Below, one piece after another: positions 45,544 to 53,940 of a stretch of DNA of 64,000 bases. The stretch's first letter is position 1. Each line of letters begins with the position of its first letter. The stretch covers positions 620,001 to 684,000 of the forward strand of contig JAWKUK010000003.1 of the NCBI GenBank assembly GCA_041398605.1, written 5' to 3'. The DNA comes from JAWKUK01 sp041398605 (GTDB taxonomy: Bacteria > Planctomycetota > UBA1135 > GCA-002686595). The position numbers and the translations under genes are program-made. The notes beneath the pieces were generated by a model. It did not search any database. It was given only the letters and a program-made list of their open reading frames with translations, and was not told the origin of the DNA.

Positions 45544-46638
45544 TCAATGGCGCTCGCGGTGCGCCTTGCGCCCCCCCCGCGGCAACTTCGTCGCAGGCTC
45601 GCGGCTCTCCTGGAGCCGACGAGCGAGGTCGACCGCGCGCTCCAGCAGCGCCGCCGTGCCCTCGCGCAGCTCCTGGCTGCCCTCGACGCTGCGAATGTTG
45701 TTCTCCATGTCCTCCGCGGACCAGCCGCGGCTGTGGGCCACATAGGGGAACGGAGGGAAGACACACCCGATCTCGGCAAAGAAGCCGAGCATCGAGCCCG
45801 CGACCGCCTGCACATTGTCCTGACCACCAGTGATGATGAAGCTCGCGACCTTGTCACGGATCAACACACGGTCGCGGATGGTGATCTGGTTCTGCACGCA
45901 GTTCATGCGCTCGACCATCTTGTGGTAGAGCGCGCTCGCGGTGCCCCACCGGATCGGTGTCGCAACGAGGACGACGTCGGCCCAGTGCACGAGCCCCTCG
46001 TAGACCTGGTCCATTTGGTCGGACGCGTCCATCTGCGTGATCGAACAAGGCCAGGTGCACGCGTTGGCGCTGCGCGAGTAGAAGCCTTCGCAGCTGCGGA
46101 ACTTCAGCTCAGAGAGGCGGATCCTGCGCGTCTCCAGGCCGAGCCGTTCCCGCGCATGCTCCAGCGCGCTGTCGAGCAACATCTCCGACGTCGAGGGGCG
46201 CGGGTGCGCGGGGTCCATCGCGGTGGTCGAGATCCCGAGGACACGCGGCGGCCCGATGCGCAGCTCGGGCTCGCGCGCCAGGGCGTGCGGCGCATGCGGC
46301 GCCTTGTTGCGCCTTGTCACCGGCTCTGCGGAGACGAGCACGCGCCCGCCCTCGACACGGACCTCGTGGCGCGGGACGCGGTCCGCCTCGAAGCCCGGCT
46401 CGCCCTCGCCCGTCTGGCGATGGAACTTCCAATAATGCCAGGGGCAGGTGACGTAGTCGCCTTCGAGCGCGCCCTGACCCAGCGGCCCGCCTACGTGGTT
46501 GCAGACGCCCGAGATCGCGCCGAACTCGCCGCCCTGGGACGACAACGCGACTTTGCGGGCCCCGACTAGGACCTCGCAAAGCGGCGTACGCGCAAGCTCG
46601 TCGGCGGCGCCGACGTCTACCCAATCAGAGTTCGTCAT
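45544..46638 (-). CDS. Rieske ferredoxin-flavodoxin fusion oxidoreductase
   Basis: One 364-residue frame joins two redox modules. Residues 5-110 are a Rieske domain with both cluster motifs, C46-N-H48 and C65-PW-H68 (GVCNHVGGPLGQ, VTCPWHYWKFH). Residues about 145-345 are a flavodoxin/NADPH-dependent FMN reductase fold: VLGISTTAMDPAHPRPSTSE at the phosphate loop, HWADVVLVATPIRWGTASAL and FIITGGQDNVQAVAGSML. A Cys-rich segment, CEGFYSRSANACTWPC, lies between them. Start ATG 46638 has GAGGA seven bases before. The protein should be cytosolic and could pass electrons between the cluster and FMN; substrate unknown. No other gene of a pathway is adjacent except the carbonic anhydrase. Confidence 0.85.
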   Translation of the reverse strand: MTNSDWVDVGAADELARTPLCEVLVGARKVALSSQGGEFGAISGVCNHVGGPLGQGALEGDYVTCPWHYWKFHRQTGEGEPGFEADRVPRHEVRVEGGRVLVSAEPVTRRNKAPHAPHALAREPELRIGPPRVLGISTTAMDPAHPRPSTSEMLLDSALEHARERLGLETRRIRLSELKFRSCEGFYSRSANACTWPCSITQMDASDQMDQVYEGLVHWADVVLVATPIRWGTASALYHKMVERMNCVQNQITIRDRVLIRDKVASFIITGGQDNVQAVAGSMLGFFAEIGCVFPPFPYVAHSRGWSAEDMENNIRSVEGSQELREGTAALLERAVDLARRLQESREPATKLPRGGRKAHRERH

Positions 46639-46679
46639 CGCTTTGTCCTCGTGGTTCGCGGTCCCCGCAAAGACACCGG

Positions 46680-46709
46680 GCCCGGATGAACCGGGCGCCA
46701 GTCTGGCGC
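46680..46709. promoter_or_regulatory. Nested inverted repeats in divergent gap, possible operator
   Basis: GCGCCAG-T-CTGGCGC (46695-46709) is a perfect inverted repeat, and GCCCGG (46680-46685)/CCGGGC (46691-46696) lies beside it. They sit 40-70 bp before the Rieske-flavodoxin start and in the gap to the divergent lipoprotein gene. Operator or leader hairpin; only symmetry supports it. Confidence 0.35.
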
Positions 46710-46829
46710 TCCGGATAGGCCACATCAATTGTTAGCCTGCGCGCCTCGCGACCGTTCAGGTCACTCGCCAACCACTCGTCACGCCACGCGCTGCCCACTG
46801 CCTTGGGCGGCCTGGAACGTCGGTCCACC

Positions 46830-49223
46830 ATGCAAGTCCAAGCCCCGCTCCATCGGAGCGCGTCCCTTCACAGCGTCGCTCTCAGGATCGCCACTCTCGG
46901 GATCGCCGCCCTCGGCCTCGCCTTGCTCGCCTTGCTCGCCGGGTGCAGCGGGGGCGGCACTGCGCAAACGACGCCAGGCGCCACAGCCCCGAGCGTCCTC
47001 GGCGACTGGACCTTGGCCGCGACGACAACCGCCAGCGCGGGCAGCTGCAACGCCATGGTCGGCGACGTCGAAGCGCTCGGCGCGGAGTTCGACACGACCG
47101 GGGGCGCGCTCGTGCTGCGCCTCGTGCTCGCCAATGGCATCGAACACGAGTTCGCTGTTCAACAGACCGGCCGCCAGCTTGTGCTGTCCGGCGCCTCGGT
47201 CGCCGGGCTCGAGACGCTCGAGCTCCTGCCTGGTTCACAATTGACCCTGCTCGCTGGCCTGCCGCCTCGGCTCGTCGGGACATTCGAGTGGAAGCGAGAT
47301 GACCCGACGGGGAGCTGCGTGCGCACGCTGGACATCGACGGTGTGCGCGCCCCGACCCCAAGCTCGCTCACCGGCGATTGGGAGGTCGCGTCCACCACGA
47401 CCGCAGCGGCGGGCGCTTGCAGCGGCACGCTCGGCGCGGTGCAGTTCTATGACCTCGCGTTCGCGACGCTGGGCGCGGCACGCTACGAAGCGACGCTTGT
47501 GACGGGCGGCGGCGACGTGCTGCTGCTCGAGGCGCAGGTGTCCGGCGACCGGGTCATCATGTCGGGGGTGAGCGCGTTCGGCGCGGACACGCTGACGCTG
47601 TTGCCGGGCTCTGAGCTCACGTTGCAGGAGGGGAACACTGCGCTCGCGGGGACGCTCGAGGTCTCGATCCTCGGCGCCGGTGGCGCGTGCGACGCCACGT
47701 GGGAGATCGCGGGAGTGCGGGCCCCGGAGAGGGGCTACCTGCCGTTCCTGCGCGACACAGGCGGCGAGAGCCGGTTCGTCGGCATCGACGCCACGGACCC
47801 CGCGGCGACGACGGACCTCATGGCGGGGCTCACGGACGCCGTCGACCCGCTGCCGATCCTGAACGGTGACGCCCACGTCGCCGTCGTCGTTGAGCGCTCC
47901 AAGTTCGAGCGCGCGACCGGCGTCGTCAGCGGGCACCGCGACAGCACCCTCTACTACTCCGACGGCGGCGCGGTCTTTGCGCTCGATATCGGCGTCCGTC
48001 GCGATCGCTTCGGCCGTCGCACCACGCCGCAGCCCACGCTCCTCTTCGCAGGCAATGGCAGCCCCATAAGCGACCTCACGGCGTACGGCGAGTTCAACGG
48101 CCTCGGCGCGGTCCTCCACTTCCGTCGACCGAACGAGGGCGTCGTGATGGAGGTCACCCGCGACTTCGCGACGAGCTTCACGACGGTCGCTGCGACCGCC
48201 GAAGTGGTCGGCGCCATCACGGACCCTCTGGACCGCCGCTTCGCGGGCCTCGTGCTGCGCGTCCCGAGTTCGGGGGAGCTCCTGACTGCCAGCGCGAGCG
48301 GCACGACCTCGCTCGCGAACAGCGCCACCAGCGTGCTCCTGGCGGAGAGCGGCGCCATTGGATACGTACGCAATGGCACCTCGCTCCGCACGATCGACCG
48401 CACGACCCAGGCAGAGGTCGTGGTCGACGAAGAAGTGGGCGGCGTCTATGCGCTCGGCGCGTCGGACGGCGGCGACCTCTACTACGTGGCCAAGCGCGCG
48501 AGCGACCCTGGCCGCATCCAACTCAAGCGGCTGACCGCGGGCGGCCAAGTCGACCTCGTCGCCGAGGACACAAACGCCGTCGCAGCCAACACCCTCTTCG
48601 ACGTCGCCGTGCGCGTGACCGACAACTACGTCGTGGTCCAGTATCGCACCTCCCTCAACGCCGTCCGGGTCTTCAGCACGCTGAAGGCCGGCGGCCCGCT
48701 GACCGACATCACGCCGCCCGCGCCGTACAACCTGCGCGATGGCTTCACCGGCGCCCTCGGCGACCGCCTGCTCGTGTCGCTCTTCGACTCTGGGCTCGGG
48801 CGCTTTGTGGCGCGCAGCCACAGCGCCGCGGCCCCGGACGGCGCCTTTGACCTCGGGCGGTTCTGGTCCGCCGCGCTCCCGAGCGACGCCTACACGCTCG
48901 GCCAGCGGCGGCCGCTCGCTGGCGTCGTCGCGACGTTCCTGGGCGGCGAAATGGTGATCCTCGATGCGAGCGCCGACCCGCTCGCGCCCGTCACGCGCTC
49001 GATCGCACCCCCGACGACCGCCTCGAGCCGGGTCCTCTTCCCCCATGGAACGAAGCTGATGCTCGCCGAGCAGCGGCTCGACGGCTTTGGGACGCCGATG
49101 AGCACGGGCGTCGCGTTCACCGACACGAGCCTCACGAGCGCCGCGGTCGTGATTACGAGCCCCGCAGCGAGCTTCGACGTGCCGGTGCCCTCATCGCGCA
49201 CCGCGCGGCCGATCCAGCCCTGA
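46830..49223 (+). CDS. Large lipoprotein with two lipocalin-like repeats and a propeller-like body
   Basis: The 797-residue protein has a lipoprotein signal with LLAGC (Cys39). Two repeats of about 120 residues follow: VLGDWTLAATTTASAGSC ... LELLPGSQLTLLAGLP ... IDGVRAP and LTGDWEVASTTTAAAGAC ... LTLLPGSELTLQEGNT ... IAGVRAP. They look like lipocalin-type beta barrels and arose by duplication. Residues 300-797 are beta-rich with DGGAVFALDIGVRRD and LTDYVVVQYR-like strands, a propeller-like body of unknown ligand. ATG 46830 is chosen because the frame upstream adds only a few residues before the same signal. The gene end faces a hairpin at 49285. Confidence 0.7.
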   Translation: MQVQAPLHRSASLHSVALRIATLGIAALGLALLALLAGCSGGGTAQTTPGATAPSVLGDWTLAATTTASAGSCNAMVGDVEALGAEFDTTGGALVLRLVLANGIEHEFAVQQTGRQLVLSGASVAGLETLELLPGSQLTLLAGLPPRLVGTFEWKRDDPTGSCVRTLDIDGVRAPTPSSLTGDWEVASTTTAAAGACSGTLGAVQFYDLAFATLGAARYEATLVTGGGDVLLLEAQVSGDRVIMSGVSAFGADTLTLLPGSELTLQEGNTALAGTLEVSILGAGGACDATWEIAGVRAPERGYLPFLRDTGGESRFVGIDATDPAATTDLMAGLTDAVDPLPILNGDAHVAVVVERSKFERATGVVSGHRDSTLYYSDGGAVFALDIGVRRDRFGRRTTPQPTLLFAGNGSPISDLTAYGEFNGLGAVLHFRRPNEGVVMEVTRDFATSFTTVAATAEVVGAITDPLDRRFAGLVLRVPSSGELLTASASGTTSLANSATSVLLAESGAIGYVRNGTSLRTIDRTTQAEVVVDEEVGGVYALGASDGGDLYYVAKRASDPGRIQLKRLTAGGQVDLVAEDTNAVAANTLFDVAVRVTDNYVVVQYRTSLNAVRVFSTLKAGGPLTDITPPAPYNLRDGFTGALGDRLLVSLFDSGLGRFVARSHSAAAPDGAFDLGRFWSAALPSDAYTLGQRRPLAGVVATFLGGEMVILDASADPLAPVTRSIAPPTTASSRVLFPHGTKLMLAEQRLDGFGTPMSTGVAFTDTSLTSAAVVITSPAASFDVPVPSSRTARPIQP

Positions 49224-49284
49224 GCGTCGACTGTAGCTTGAGTCTTGGTCGAGCCCAGTAGAGGGGTTGGACCATCGAGCGCGG

Positions 49285-49312
49285 ACGCGGGCCGCCCGAG
49301 CGCGGCCCGTGT
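49285..49312. terminator. GC-rich hairpin between convergent genes
   Basis: ACGCGGGCCGC (49285-49295) pairs with GCGGCCCGTGT (49302-49312) through 11 positions with one G-T, around a six-base loop. It lies 62 bp after the lipoprotein stop and touches the stop of the converging protease gene, so a two-way terminator is likely. Confidence 0.55.
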
Positions 49313-50250
49313 CAGCTCCCGATGACGGTATCCGGGGCGAAGAACAAGAGCCCCGTCGTCAGGCCGTTGTGGAGCGCGTGCACAAACCAGCACGCCACCA
49401 GGCGGCGGGTGCGCAGCATGACGAGGCCGAGGATGAGCGAGAGGCCGAAGATCGGGATGAGCGCCGAGGCGCCGTGCAGCGCGGCGAACGCGAGCGACGT
49501 GAGCACGAGGGCAGGCGCGACGCCGAGGCGCGCTTCGAGCGCGCCTTGCATGAAGCCCCGGAACAGGAGCTCCTCCATCAGCGGGATCAGGATCACCGCA
49601 AAGAGCGGCACGAAGAGCCGCTCGAGCCCCTTGGCGCCCGCGATCATCACCGCGACGTCTTGCGGCTCGTGGGGCATGCCGAACCACTCCTGCAGGATGT
49701 AGGGCGTGACGGCGAGCAGCGCGAAGAGGAAGGGTCCGCTGCCGAAGTAGCTCACGGCGCCAAAGGCGACGGACTCGGCGGCGCCGTGCCGGCGCAAGCC
49801 CAAGGCCGCGAGCCCCTTGCGCCGCCAGGCCAAAGCGAGGACAAAAGCGCAGGCCGCGCCCTGAATTCCCACCGTCAACGGCAGCGCGACGAGGAACGAG
49901 TCGACGTTCAGGTCCAAGGCCGTGACGATGACGCCCGCCACGACCTGGAGCCCCAGAAACACGAGCATCAAGGCTGCGACGTCGCGCAGCTCGAACGCGG
50001 CCCGCGCGGGCCCTGTGTCCTGCAGCGGAATGCGCTGGCGAATCCAGCGCACGAACGGCGCCAACATCAGCCCGACGAGCAGCGCTAGCCCCGCGAGGGG
50101 TAGTAAGTCCGCCGGAGCGGTCGCGTCGAAATCGCCCGCCGCCGCAGCGGCCGCTGCGACGGTCGACGGCGCGGGCCCGGCATCGGCCCCGACGCCGGCT
50201 GACTCCTGCCCAAGGAGGCCCGCCATCTGCGCAAGCTCCGCCGCCGTCAC
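49312..50250 (-). CDS. CPBP-family intramembrane protease
   Basis: The 312-residue membrane protein has the CPBP (CAAX/Abi-type) motifs: EELLFR at E226-E227...R231, His259 in FAALHG and HALHN at 291-295. At least six hydrophobic spans are visible (VAALMLVFLGLQVVAGVIV, SLILGLVML and others). These glutamate proteases cleave in the membrane, for example prenylated peptides; the target here is unknown. The start is GTG 50250, overlapping the thiG stop (GTGA), with an ATG at 50226 as alternative. Coupling to thiG is surprising since no role in thiamine making is known. Confidence 0.8.
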   Translation of the reverse strand: MTAAELAQMAGLLGQESAGVGADAGPAPSTVAAAAAAAGDFDATAPADLLPLAGLALLVGLMLAPFVRWIRQRIPLQDTGPARAAFELRDVAALMLVFLGLQVVAGVIVTALDLNVDSFLVALPLTVGIQGAACAFVLALAWRRKGLAALGLRRHGAAESVAFGAVSYFGSGPFLFALLAVTPYILQEWFGMPHEPQDVAVMIAGAKGLERLFVPLFAVILIPLMEELLFRGFMQGALEARLGVAPALVLTSLAFAALHGASALIPIFGLSLILGLVMLRTRRLVACWFVHALHNGLTTGLLFFAPDTVIGS

Positions 50251-51056
50251 CGGCGCGGCCCAGCTTCCTCGATCAGGCCCTCTTCCGGCGAGGACGCGTT
50301 CGCGTAGCGCTTCTTCGGGATCCGCCCGGCGAGGTACGCGTTGCGGCCCGCGCGGCACGCGTCGCGCATCGCGACGGCCATGCGCAAGGGCTCGCGCGCG
50401 CCGGCGATGGCCGTGTTGAGCAGCACACCGTGCGCCCCGAGCTCCATCGCAAACGCGACGTCCGAGGCCGTCCCGACCCCCGCGTCCACGATCACGGGCA
50501 CGTCGACGAGCTCCATCAGGATCGACAGCGCGTTCGGGTTCAGGACGCCCTGCCCCGAGCCGATCGGCGAGCCCGCTGGCATGACCGCGGCGGCGCCGAG
50601 CTCTGCGAGCCGGACGCCCATCCGCGGGTCGTCCGAACAATACACCAGCACGACAAAGCCCTCGTCCACGAGCACCTTTGTCGCCTCCAACGTCCCCACC
50701 GGGTCCGGCAACAAGGTCTTCGTGTCGCCGAGCACCTCGAGCTTCACCAGCGGCGTGTCGAGCAGCTCGCGCGCCAGCCGCGCCGTGCGGAGGGCGCTCT
50801 CGACGTCGAAGCACCCCGCGGTGTTGGGCAAGATGTGGTAACGCTTGCGATCGATGTGATCGAGCAGCGACTCGCCCTGTGACGGGTCGAGGTTCACGCG
50901 GCGCACGGCGACGGTCACCATGTCGGTCCCGCTCAGCTCGAGGGCGCGCGCGGTCTCCTCGAACGACTTGTACTTACCGGTGCCGACGAGGAGGCGCGAG
51001 CTGAGCTCGAGGTCCCCCACGCGGAGCTTCGAATCGGTGCACGGGTCAGCGGTCAT
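50247..51056 (-). CDS. thiG: Thiazole synthase ThiG
   Basis: ThiG joins the thiocarboxylate of ThiS, dehydroglycine and deoxyxylulose phosphate into the thiazole of thiamine. The 269-residue TIM barrel shows SSRLLVGTGKY (19-29), VTVAVRRVNL, LPNTAGCFDVESALRTARLA, the Schiff-base lysine K105 in PLVKLEVLGD, and phosphate-loop glycines in VDAGVGTASDVAFAMELGA. It starts six bases after the thiS stop. No thiH or thiO is adjacent, so the dehydroglycine source is elsewhere. Confidence 0.95.
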   Translation of the reverse strand: MTADPCTDSKLRVGDLELSSRLLVGTGKYKSFEETARALELSGTDMVTVAVRRVNLDPSQGESLLDHIDRKRYHILPNTAGCFDVESALRTARLARELLDTPLVKLEVLGDTKTLLPDPVGTLEATKVLVDEGFVVLVYCSDDPRMGVRLAELGAAAVMPAGSPIGSGQGVLNPNALSILMELVDVPVIVDAGVGTASDVAFAMELGAHGVLLNTAIAGAREPLRMAVAMRDACRAGRNAYLAGRIPKKRYANASSPEEGLIEEAGPRR

Positions 51057-51062
51057 GGGCTC

Positions 51063-51299
51063 TCATCCCCCTCCGACGAGGGTCACGATCTCGACGCGGT
51101 CGCCGGCGGCGAGCGCGTGCTCGGCGTGGCGCGCGCGCGGCACGAGGACACGTTCGACCTCCACGGCGACGAGCGCCGACTGCAGCGCGAGCGCCGTCAG
51201 CAGGTCCGCGACGGTCGCGCCGGCCGCGAGGTCGCGCTGCGCGCCGTTCACCGACACCGAGATCGTGTCGCCGTCAGAGGTTTGGTGGTCCGTCTGCAT
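51063..51299 (-). CDS. thiS: Sulfur carrier protein ThiS
   Basis: The 78-residue ubiquitin-like protein has ISVSVNGAQRDLAAGATVAD at the N-terminus and ends in VEIVTLVGGG, giving the C-terminal Gly-Gly that becomes a thiocarboxylate. It is slightly longer than the usual 66 residues through an N-terminal extension. It sits 47 bp after rlmI and just before thiG. Confidence 0.92.
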   Translation of the reverse strand: MQTDHQTSDGDTISVSVNGAQRDLAAGATVADLLTALALQSALVAVEVERVLVPRARHAEHALAAGDRVEIVTLVGGG

Positions 51300-51346
51300 T
51301 GCGCCGGCGCTCAGCGTCCCTCGTGTCTAGGCCCTGCCTCGGCCGC

Positions 51347-52525
51347 CTACCCGACGCTCAGGAAGGCGCACTTGAGATAGTCCGTCTCCGGCAACGTCAC
51401 AAGGTGCGGGTGGTCCACCCCGGCCTTCGTGAGGGCGTCGAGCCAGACGTCGCGACCTGCGAGGCGCGCCGCCGAAGCGATGAAGCCCATGAAGTCCGCC
51501 GGCCGCACGTTGTGGCTGCACGACGCGCTGACGAGGTAACCGCCGGGCGGGATCAGCTCGAGGCCGCGCCGATTCAGCTCGACGTAGCCGCGCTCCGCGC
51601 CCTCGACCTCCTTCTTCGAACGCGCGAACGCGGGCGGGTCGAGCACGACGAGCTCGTAGCGCTCCTGCCGCTCGGCCCGCGCGCGCAGGTCCTTCATGCA
51701 GTCGACGCGCTCGACGCGCACCTTGCCGCCGAGGCCGTTGCGCTGGGCGTTCTCCAGAATGCGCTCGCACGCCGCGCGGTTCTGCTCGAGGCACAGCACG
51801 TCCTCGGCGCCCGCGGCCGCGGCGTGCAGCCCGAAGAGGCCGTCGTACGCGAAGCAATCGAGCACGCGCCCGCCGACCGCGAGCGCAGCCGCGAGCTTGC
51901 GGTTCTGCGCTTGATCGAGGTAGTGGCCCGTCTTGTGCCCCTCGACGATGTCGACGGTGTAGCTCAGCGTGCCGTCGCGGACGACCACGGGCCCGGCGAG
52001 CGCGCCCTTGATCACCTCGAAGCGCGGCAGCAGCCCTTCGAGCTTGCGCACGCTCGCGTCGGAGCGATCGACGATGGTCGTCAGCTCGAACGGCAGCGCC
52101 TCTTGCAGCAGCTCGAGGATGAAGTCGCGCATGCGGTCGGCCGACTGCGTGCCGCACTGGACGACCGCGGTCTGGGCGTAGCGATCGATGACGAGGCCCG
52201 GGAAGCCGTCCGCGTCGCCGGAGACGAGGCGCGACCCGCTCTCGGGGTCGAGCAGCCCGCTGCGCCGCCGCCGCTCGACCGCGCGCCGCATGCGCGACGC
52301 CCAGAACTCGCGGTTGGGCTGCTCGGGGGAGCGCGTCACCATCCGCACCGCGATGCGCGAGTGCGTGCTGAAGAGGCCCCACCCCAGCGGCTCTTGGTTC
52401 GGCCCATCGACGGGCACCAGCTCGCCCGGCTCGCCCAAGCCGGTCGCCACGTCGTCCAAGTACAGCCAAGGGTGGCCGCCGAGCAGCCAACGCCGCCCTT
52501 TCCCGCTCGCAATGATCTTACCCAT
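51347..52525 (-). CDS. rlmI: RlmI-type 23S rRNA cytosine methyltransferase
   Basis: The 392-residue enzyme has an N-terminal PUA domain (KGRRWLLGGHPWLYLDDV) and a Rossmann methyltransferase domain: EGHKTGHYLDQAQNR, VLDCFAYDGLFGLHAAAAGA at the SAM loop, and VLDPPAFARSKKEVEGAERG with the catalytic DPPAF motif. RlmI makes 5-methylcytosine 1962 in E. coli 23S rRNA; the relative here is close in length (396 residues there). ATG 52525 was chosen because it gives MGKIIASGKG. It seems first in the rlmI-thiS-thiG-CPBP group. Confidence 0.9.
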   Translation of the reverse strand: MGKIIASGKGRRWLLGGHPWLYLDDVATGLGEPGELVPVDGPNQEPLGWGLFSTHSRIAVRMVTRSPEQPNREFWASRMRRAVERRRRSGLLDPESGSRLVSGDADGFPGLVIDRYAQTAVVQCGTQSADRMRDFILELLQEALPFELTTIVDRSDASVRKLEGLLPRFEVIKGALAGPVVVRDGTLSYTVDIVEGHKTGHYLDQAQNRKLAAALAVGGRVLDCFAYDGLFGLHAAAAGAEDVLCLEQNRAACERILENAQRNGLGGKVRVERVDCMKDLRARAERQERYELVVLDPPAFARSKKEVEGAERGYVELNRRGLELIPPGGYLVSASCSHNVRPADFMGFIASAARLAGRDVWLDALTKAGVDHPHLVTLPETDYLKCAFLSVG

Positions 52526-52620
52526 GTTTTGTAGGGCGTAGACGATACCCGCGCGGCCGGCCCGGCGGGCGCGGTTCCCCGGGATGGGCCCGCGGCGCGT
52601 CCCAGGGGCCCCGGCGGAGG

Positions 52621-53940
52621 TCACTCGGCCGGCAGCTCGTACCCGTCGCGCGCGGCCTCCGAGCGCCAGCCGTTGGCCTCGTCATCGCCGACAAACGACC
52701 ACGCCGCAGGGTCCCAAGCGAGGGCACGCCCATGGCGATAGGCGAGGTTCAGGAGGTGACAGACCGCCGCGGTCCGGGCCCCGACCTCTGCAGGACAGGC
52801 GTTCCCGCCCCCCCGCTCGATCGCGTCCAGCCAATCGATGGCGTGGTTCTGCGGGCGCGGGAGGCGCGGCACATCGTCCGGCAGCGGGTCCTTCAGGAGG
52901 CCCTCCGGCGTCGCGGCGCCCCGGTCCCGGTCGACGTGCAAGACGCCCTCGGTGCCGATGAACGTCACGCCGCTGGGGCCGCCATGGACGACGCGCGCGC
53001 CGTCAGCGTAGACGAGGCTCGCCCCACGGCGCGCCGCCCGGTCCTGCGGGGGCTCGACCCGCACCGGCCCGGACCCGTCCATGCCGAGCGCCCACTGGAC
53101 GATGTCGAAGTGGTGCGCGCCCATGTCCGCGAGGCCGCCGCCCGCGTATTCGTTGTAGCGCCGCCAGGCCGGGTAGTGCGAGTGCATGCCGCGCGGCATC
53201 AACGTCTCGCTGAACACCCGCGCGGGCGCCGGCCCGAGCCAGCGATCGAACGCGCGAGCTTCCTCGAGCGAGCACGACTCCGCGGGCAGGTCGCACGGCA
53301 CATTGGGGTCCCCCACGCCGACGTGCGCGGTGAGGACGCGCCCGATGCGGCCCGCGCGAACGCGCTCGACGGCGTCGATGAAGCGGTGCCCGTACTCCGT
53401 GCGCTGCTGGCTGCCCGTCTGGAAGACGATGCCCGCGCGCTGCGCCTCGCTCGCGACGCGGCGCGCCTCGTCGAGCGTGCGCGTCAGCGGCTTCTCGCAA
53501 TAGACGTGCTTCTTCGCGCGGCACGCCTCGATCGCCTGCAGCGCGTGCCAATGGTCCGGCGTCGCGATGAGCACGCCGTCGATGTCGTCGCGACCGAGCA
53601 CCTCGTGGTAGTCCGTCGTCGCAGCGCACACGTCGCCGCCGTAGGCTGCGTCCACCAGCGCCTTGTAGCCTGCGAGGCGCTCGGGCAGCGTCTCGCACAC
53701 CGCGACGACCTTGAAGCGGTCGCTCTTCAGGAAGTGGCCCCGCAAGAGGTTCTTCGCGCGGATGCCGCAGCCGATGACGCCGAGCTGAAAGCGCTCCCCC
53801 GGCCAGGCCCGGCGCCCCGCGGAGGCGCGCGCAGGCGCGGCGCCCGCGACGCCGCGCGAGAGCCACAGGGCAGGGACGGAGGCCGCAGCGCCCAGGAGCG
53901 CGCGGCGGGAAGGACCTCGGGTGCCTCGGGTGTTCGTCAT
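52621..53940 (-). CDS. Tat-exported Gfo/Idh/MocA oxidoreductase
   Basis: The 439-residue protein starts with a twin-arginine signal, SRRALLGAAASVPALWL. The Rossmann fold follows: LGVIGCGIRAKNLLRGHFL, VLIATPDHWHALQAIEACRA and the family EKPLTRTLDEARRVA with the usual catalytic lysine of EKP. The C-terminal sheet includes GGGLADMGAHHFDIVQWALG. This exported form is frequent in Planctomycetes. It overlaps the symporter stop by ATGA, and so belongs with the lyase and the mutarotase-symporter. A sialic-acid-related redox step is only inference from that linkage. Confidence 0.85.
   Translation of the reverse strand: MTNTRGTRGPSRRALLGAAASVPALWLSRGVAGAAPARASAGRRAWPGERFQLGVIGCGIRAKNLLRGHFLKSDRFKVVAVCETLPERLAGYKALVDAAYGGDVCAATTDYHEVLGRDDIDGVLIATPDHWHALQAIEACRAKKHVYCEKPLTRTLDEARRVASEAQRAGIVFQTGSQQRTEYGHRFIDAVERVRAGRIGRVLTAHVGVGDPNVPCDLPAESCSLEEARAFDRWLGPAPARVFSETLMPRGMHSHYPAWRRYNEYAGGGLADMGAHHFDIVQWALGMDGSGPVRVEPPQDRAARRGASLVYADGARVVHGGPSGVTFIGTEGVLHVDRDRGAATPEGLLKDPLPDDVPRLPRPQNHAIDWLDAIERGGGNACPAEVGARTAAVCHLLNLAYRHGRALAWDPAAWSFVGDDEANGWRSEAARDGYELPAE

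Noticed and set aside
51300..51346. TPP riboswitch before thiS
   Set aside because: Only 47 bp separate thiS from rlmI and no conserved TPP-box sequence is present.
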